NCBI GenBank assembly: GCA_025558095.1
Contig: JAIVFI010000032.1
Location: forward strand, 248,001 to 312,000
Length of the DNA: 64,000 bases
Source of the DNA: Hyaloraphidium curvatum
Lineage: Eukaryota > Monoblepharomycota > Hyaloraphidiomycetes > Hyaloraphidiales > Hyaloraphidiaceae
Direction of reading: 5' to 3'
Below the pieces are notes generated by a model. It did no database searches. It was not told the origin of the DNA and saw only the letters and a list, made by a program, of their open reading frames with translations. Below are positions 59,789-64,000 of the stretch, piece after piece. Position 1 is the stretch's first letter. Each line of letters opens with the position of its first letter. The translations under genes and the position numbers were made by a program.

Positions 59789-61896
59789 TTAGGCGAGGTT
59801 GATCTTGACCGACTTGACCTGGCACCAGAGCTGGGGGGAGCTCGGATCAGCGTCGGAGCCCAAGCGAAACCGTACCCTTTCCCACCTCGAGGGCGTACTC
59901 GCCAAGCTCGCGACCTTGCCCGCTCTCTTTGTACCCTCCAAACGGTGTGGAGTTCTGTAGAACGTTGTAGCTGAAAGATGGATGGACAATGACGGGACGT
60001 GCTGGATGAGCGCCGCCCCTCCGGAGCCAACGCCCACACGGCACTCACCAGTTGACCCAAACGGTGCCCGCCTGCAGGGCGTTCGAGACGCGGATGGCAC
60101 GGTTCAGGTCCTTGGTGAAGACGGCGGCGGCGAGTCCGTAGGTGGTGTCGTTGGCGCGCTTGATGATCTCGGCCTCGTCCTTGAAGGTGTTCACCGCCAC
60201 GACGGGTCCGAAGATTTCCTCGCGCATGATCTTTGCGCTGTCGGGGACGTCCGTGAAGATGGTGGGCTCGATGAAGTAGCCCTTGTCGCCGTGGCGGTTT
60301 CCGCCCGTGACAAGCTTTCCCTCGGTCTTGCCAGTCTGTCGGCAAAGTCAGGCGACCATCGCGATCGCCGAGGACTGCGGATGCCTACCTCAATGTACTT
60401 CATAATCGAGTTGAACTGGATCTCGTCGACCTGCGGGCCCTGGTTGGTGGCGGGGTCGAACTGGTCGCCGACCTTGATAGACTTGGCGGCGGCCGTGTAC
60501 TTCTCGAGGAACTTTTCCTTGATGGCCTCGTGGACGTAGACCCTGGACGAGGCGCAGCACACCTGGCCGTGGCTGGGAAGCAGATGGGACAAGGTGAGCG
60601 AGGGTCGCCGTCGGGAAATCGACTCGCCTACTTGAAGAAGATGCCCATGTGGCACCACTGCACGGCCTGGTCGATGTCGCAGTCGTCGAAAACGATAGCG
60701 GGCGATTTGCCGCCGAGCTCGAGAGAGACCTTCTTGAGGTTGGTCTTGCTAGCGCTCTGGATGAGCAGACGGCCAGTGCGGGCGGAGCCGGTGAAGGCGA
60801 CTGCGGAGCAACGGGTCAGCCAAGATCACGGTGAGCGCGTTCAGAGGGCGCACCCTTGTAGATGTCGGGATGCTCAATTATGGCCGAGCCGGTGGTCGGG
60901 CCGTACCCGCTGACAACCTGGAGGACGCCGGGCGGGAGCACCTGGGCTGCGAGCTTGGCGAAGGCGAGGGCCGACAACGGGGTCTTTTCAGAGGACTTGA
61001 GGACGAGGCAGTTGCCGCATGCCAGAGCAGGGCCGACTTTCCAGGCCAGCATGAGCAGGGGGAAGTTCTGCGCGAGAATGCGAACGTGAGCAGGGATTCA
61101 ACGTGCATGGCCTGCAATGGTTCTCACCCAGGGGATGATGGCACCGCACACGCCGTAGGGCTCGTGACGGGTGTAGTTGAAGAAGTTGGGCTCGTCCATC
61201 ATGACCTGGGACGCACAATCAGCAAAGCATGCAAGTAGAGGGAGAGCCAGACGCAGCACACACCTTGCCGTGAATCTTGTCAGCGAAGCCGGCGTAGTAG
61301 CGCAGGCAGCTGGCGAGGCCGGGAACGTCCATTGCCCCAGCCATGGCAGCGGTCTTGCCCATGTCGAGCGCCTCGAGGTTGGCGAGCTCCTGCACGTTCT
61401 GGTCGACAAGCTCGCCGAGCTTCCAGAGCATCTTGCCGCGCTCGGCCGCCGGCGTCTTGGACCAGACATTGTCGAAGGCCTCCTGCGCGGTCTTGATGGC
61501 GAGGTCGACGTCCTCCTTGCCGGCCTCCTCGACCTCGCAGATGACCTCGCCCGTGGCCTGGGATGCAGTGAGCGACCACTCGCCGGCAGTCGAGGGACGC
61601 GGGTGCAAAACATTACTCACGGGGTTCACGGTGGGGAACTTCTTGCCGCTCTTAGCTTTCACAAACTGGTTGTTGATGAAGAGGCCCGTCTCTGTCAGCC
61701 GCGGATGCTGCGTGTGAGTCGGAGATACCAGCATGTCCTCGCACAGACAACCAACCGACGGTCTTCTTCTGACCAGCGACGATGATTTCGACTTCAGTCT
61801 GAGGTGGCGCACATCCCGAATGCGCCACGAGGTGAGCGATTCCGAGCGCTGGTTGCTTCCGCACGACCGTCGCGGCACGAAACTCACTGCAGACAT
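59789..61896 (-). CDS. NAD(P)-dependent aldehyde dehydrogenase (ALDH1/2 class)
   Basis: Oxidises aldehydes to acids, for example acetaldehyde to acetate. The start is at 61896; tiny first exons (MSA, then [13 protein letters not shown]) lead to [20 protein letters not shown]. The core has [93 protein letters not shown] (general-base Glu), [20 protein letters not shown] (catalytic Cys in CC), and [20 protein letters not shown]. After an intron come [20 protein letters not shown] and KSVKINLA with stop TAA at 59789-59791. About eight introns. No presequence is evident, so a cytosolic form is likely. It is divergent from the GPR1/FUN34/YaaH transporter, which would suit acetate handling. Confidence 0.93.
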
Positions 61897-62540
61897 GTTA
61901 TGTGCCTATGTTGCGGATCAAGGGGGTTGGGAAGGAGAGCGTTGACGAAAGCGCTGGAGACCTGGAGGCGAAGTGTGGCGTTGCCGTGGCCCCGCCGAGA
62001 GTTCCGCGCCGTAACGGAAGCGGCGTGCGGGAGCCAGCGGTCAGAGCGAGTCCCTCAGGCGTTCCGCAATGCCGCGCACACAGAGGTCCGAGAAGCTCGC
62101 GAGGGGAGACGTTTCGGAGGCTGCGATGAGCAATCGTGAGCCTCGAATTTATCTCATGGCGGGAATCGGCGGCCCAGACCGTGTGCGGCTCCGAAGCCGC
62201 TCCGGGCGGCTTCAAACTCGGACTGCCCCGCTTCCCCGCCATCCCTATGCCACACGCAAACCGCATTATGTGAGCCCGCAACTAGCCGGCGATGTCAGAA
62301 ATGTTTCTTCGGTAGCTGCCGCCGGATTAAGAGAGCGAATTCATGCACTCCCAGCCCTAAAGGCGCCGGGAGACGGAATAGACTCTTTTTTTTGGGATCT
62401 GGTTGGGATCGGCCGTCGGTGAGCCGTTAGTCATTGCCGCTTGCTGCGGGAGGCAAGGAGTCCCGACTACAAAGCTTCCCGTGTCCGCTCCGCCGCAGCG
62501 CACTTTCACCCAGTCTCCCGCACCTCAACGACTCGCAGCA
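61897..62540. other. Divergent spacer, ALDH / acetate-family transporter
   Basis: About 640 bases, the longest promoter gap in the right part. A T8 run lies near 62386-62393. No gene recognised. The size suggests that this pair is more heavily regulated than the housekeeping pairs. Confidence 0.45.
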
Positions 62541-63446
62541 ATGAGCGAAAAGGTCGACATCGTCTCCGGTCCTGCCGCTGCCCAAGCTGCGCATCGCATG
62601 ACCGCCAAGGTTCGTGCAGGGCGGACCAACAGTCTTGTGCCCCTACGTCATGGCCACTTCCGTCTCTGATACGTGCCGCTGGTGACCTCCAGGACTTCGG
62701 CGAGGTCACCCTTCGCGTGGACAGCGCCGCCGCCATCGGCACCCCGACTCCCGTCGGCCTGTTCGCCTTCGGCCTGACCTTGATCCAGCTTTCCTTCTTC
62801 TATGCCGGCTTTGTCGAGCCTGCCTTCGGTGGCATCGTTTTCGCGTTCGCATTCGCTCTCGGCGGCATCGTTCTCCTGATGGTCGGACAATGTGGGTCCT
62901 CCGAACCGCATAGCATACGATACTGACGGATGCTTCTCCAGGGGAGATGTACAAGAAGAACACTTTTGCTGCCACCGCATTCACCGTCTTCGGCGGCTTC
63001 TGGCTCGGTCTCGCCGTGTGGTTCCACGCCGGCCTAGCATGGCCCGCGGCCAACCCCGCCCTCACCAAAGGCTTCACGGCCTTCCTCTCCATCTGGGGCA
63101 TCTTCTCCTTTGTCCTGTTCCTGCTCACCCTTGTCACCAACTTTGCTCTGTGCTTCACCTTCTTCACTCTCGTGCGTCCCCCTACGCCCCGCACAGCTGC
63201 CGTGCCCCGCTGACCAGTGCGCTCCACCAATCGACTCAGACCCTCACGTTCTTCCTACTCGTTGGCGGGCAGTACACTCCTGGCGCGCTGACCGCCGGCG
63301 GCTACGTTGGCATCATCTGCTCCCTGGCTGCGATGTATACCGGAGCCGCCGTCCTGGCTGCCGAGATGCTGGGGAGGGAGGTGCTCCCCGTGGGTCCCAT
63401 GGCCGGCCTGTGGTCGCGCAAGGTGGATGAGGAGAAGATGGTGTGA
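62541..63446 (+). CDS. GPR1/FUN34/YaaH family transporter
   Basis: Six-span membrane protein of the acetate/succinate transporter family. It starts at MSEKVDIVSGPAAAQAAHRM. Exons continue with DLQDFGEVTLRVDSAAAIGT, then PTPVGLFAFGLTLIQLSFFY (first span with the family GLFAFG motif), GGIVFAFAFALGGIVLLMVG, YKKNTFAATAFTVFGGFWLG, FLSIWGIFSFVLFLLTLVTN, TLTFFLLVGG and TAGGYVGIICSLAAMYTGAA. It ends in PVGPMAGLWSRKVDEEKMV. The hallmark NPAP-like loop appears as GTPTPVG. Introns near 62.61-62.69, 62.89-62.95 and 63.18-63.24 kb. Green algae use such proteins (GFY) for acetate assimilation. Confidence 0.88.
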
Positions 63447-63696
63447 TTCTTCCGCCCTCGGCCATGGAAGTCCTCGGGGAAACGGGCATGTTCGACGTCA
63501 AGAGTGCAAGATGTAACCAGCTTTGGAGAGTAGTCATAGAGTAGCCCTGCAATCGGAATAGCCTGCAACAAACCGCCTCCATTGTGGTCAAGGAACTACC
63601 TCCGTCGAGCTTGAACAATCCTATTTGAAGGGCGCGTTGGCGCGCACGCCCGCAACAACATAAGTCAACAAAGAACGACACTCAACGGCGACCGCG

Positions 63697-64000
63697 ATGT
63701 TCGTTACTACGATCCTCCAGATCCTCGTGCAATTGATCAGGTGCGCGTTCCGCGGCGGAGAGGCCGCATCGCGCCAGCTCGCGTCCCAGTGCTCACTCCG
63801 CCTCCCTGCCCTGTGCGCGACGTCGTGGCCTGCTTTGCCGCTGGCCCATGTCGCCACGATCCACCCTTGGGAACCTTTTCGCGCGCCTGCACCCAGCGTG
63901 CCCTTCGAGCTCGTGATTCTCCTCCTCGATGTCCTCGGGCTCGGCGCGAAGCGGCTAAGGCCCAAGAAGCCCAAGAGCATATTGATTACCGGCGCGACGT
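63697..64000 (+). CDS. Short-chain dehydrogenase/reductase, 5' part only
   Basis: An open frame runs from ATG 63697 to the window edge with no stop (101 codons). It begins with a hydrophobic anchor, MFVTTILQILVQLIRCAFRG, then a spacer with FELVILLLDVLGLGAK, and ends RPKKPKSILITGAT. The last residues are the start of the Rossmann fold of short-chain dehydrogenases (normally followed by SGIG). A membrane-anchored member is therefore likely. The catalytic half lies outside the window. Confidence 0.6.
   Translation, partial: MFVTTILQILVQLIRCAFRGGEAASRQLASQCSLRLPALCATSWPALPLAHVATIHPWEPFRAPAPSVPFELVILLLDVLGLGAKRLRPKKPKSILITGAT

Overview
The window is nuclear DNA of a eukaryote. It is GC-rich and gene-dense. 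Nearly every conserved gene is split by short introns, mostly about 50-70 nt, that end in CAG, TAG or AAG. The organism cannot be named from the sequence. The gene set fits a unicellular alga or other protist related to the green lineage: a seed-imbibition/raffinose-synthase type GH36 protein, a plant-JMJ21-like F-box/JmjC/phosphotransferase fusion, an acetate-type GPR1/FUN34/YaaH transporter, a hybrid histidine kinase, a GT71-type mannosyltransferase, and a PLK1-type Polo kinase (absent from flowering plants). Calling it an alga is an inference.

Left part (1-12.1 kb): accessory DNA. It holds a fold-back LINE tail (1-345); an apparently intact, very young Ty1/copia retrotransposon (688-6262) with identical 224-bp LTRs, a GCTCT target duplication and one 1634-codon gag-pol ORF; a related gag-only element (6495-9569) whose outer LTRs point in opposite directions between AAAAG duplications, and which interrupts the 3' end of an ORF for a predicted membrane protein; and a decayed LINE (about 11.04-12.07 kb).

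Middle part (12.4-42.5 kb): housekeeping genes, many in head-to-head pairs with tiny gaps. These are eL30, a PWWP/LEDGF-like protein, cytosolic/organellar alanyl-tRNA synthetase, BRX1, topoisomerase IB, Polo kinase, a PEHE-domain protein, GH36, phosphomannose isomerase, SF3B1, gamma-secretase PEN-2, cullin-3, an unknown acidic protein and eS6.

Right part (42.8-64 kb): ARP3, a coiled-coil protein, UPF3, cytochrome b561, a GT71-like glycosyltransferase, the JMJ21-like fusion and a partial F-box paralogue, mercaptopyruvate sulfurtransferase, a HIG1/RCF1 protein, a hybrid histidine kinase, an aldehyde dehydrogenase, a GPR1/FUN34/YaaH transporter, and the 5' end of a short-chain dehydrogenase cut by the window edge.

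Functional links are mostly the general ones of a core eukaryotic genome: translation and ribosome assembly, splicing and NMD, the cell cycle, ubiquitin and the cytoskeleton. ALDH beside the acetate-family transporter is the only pair suggesting a shared pathway (C2 metabolism). No prokaryotic operon, CRISPR array, rRNA or tRNA gene was recognised. For multi-exon genes the coordinates are spans from start to stop codon; exon limits in the text were read by eye from splice signals and conserved protein sequence.
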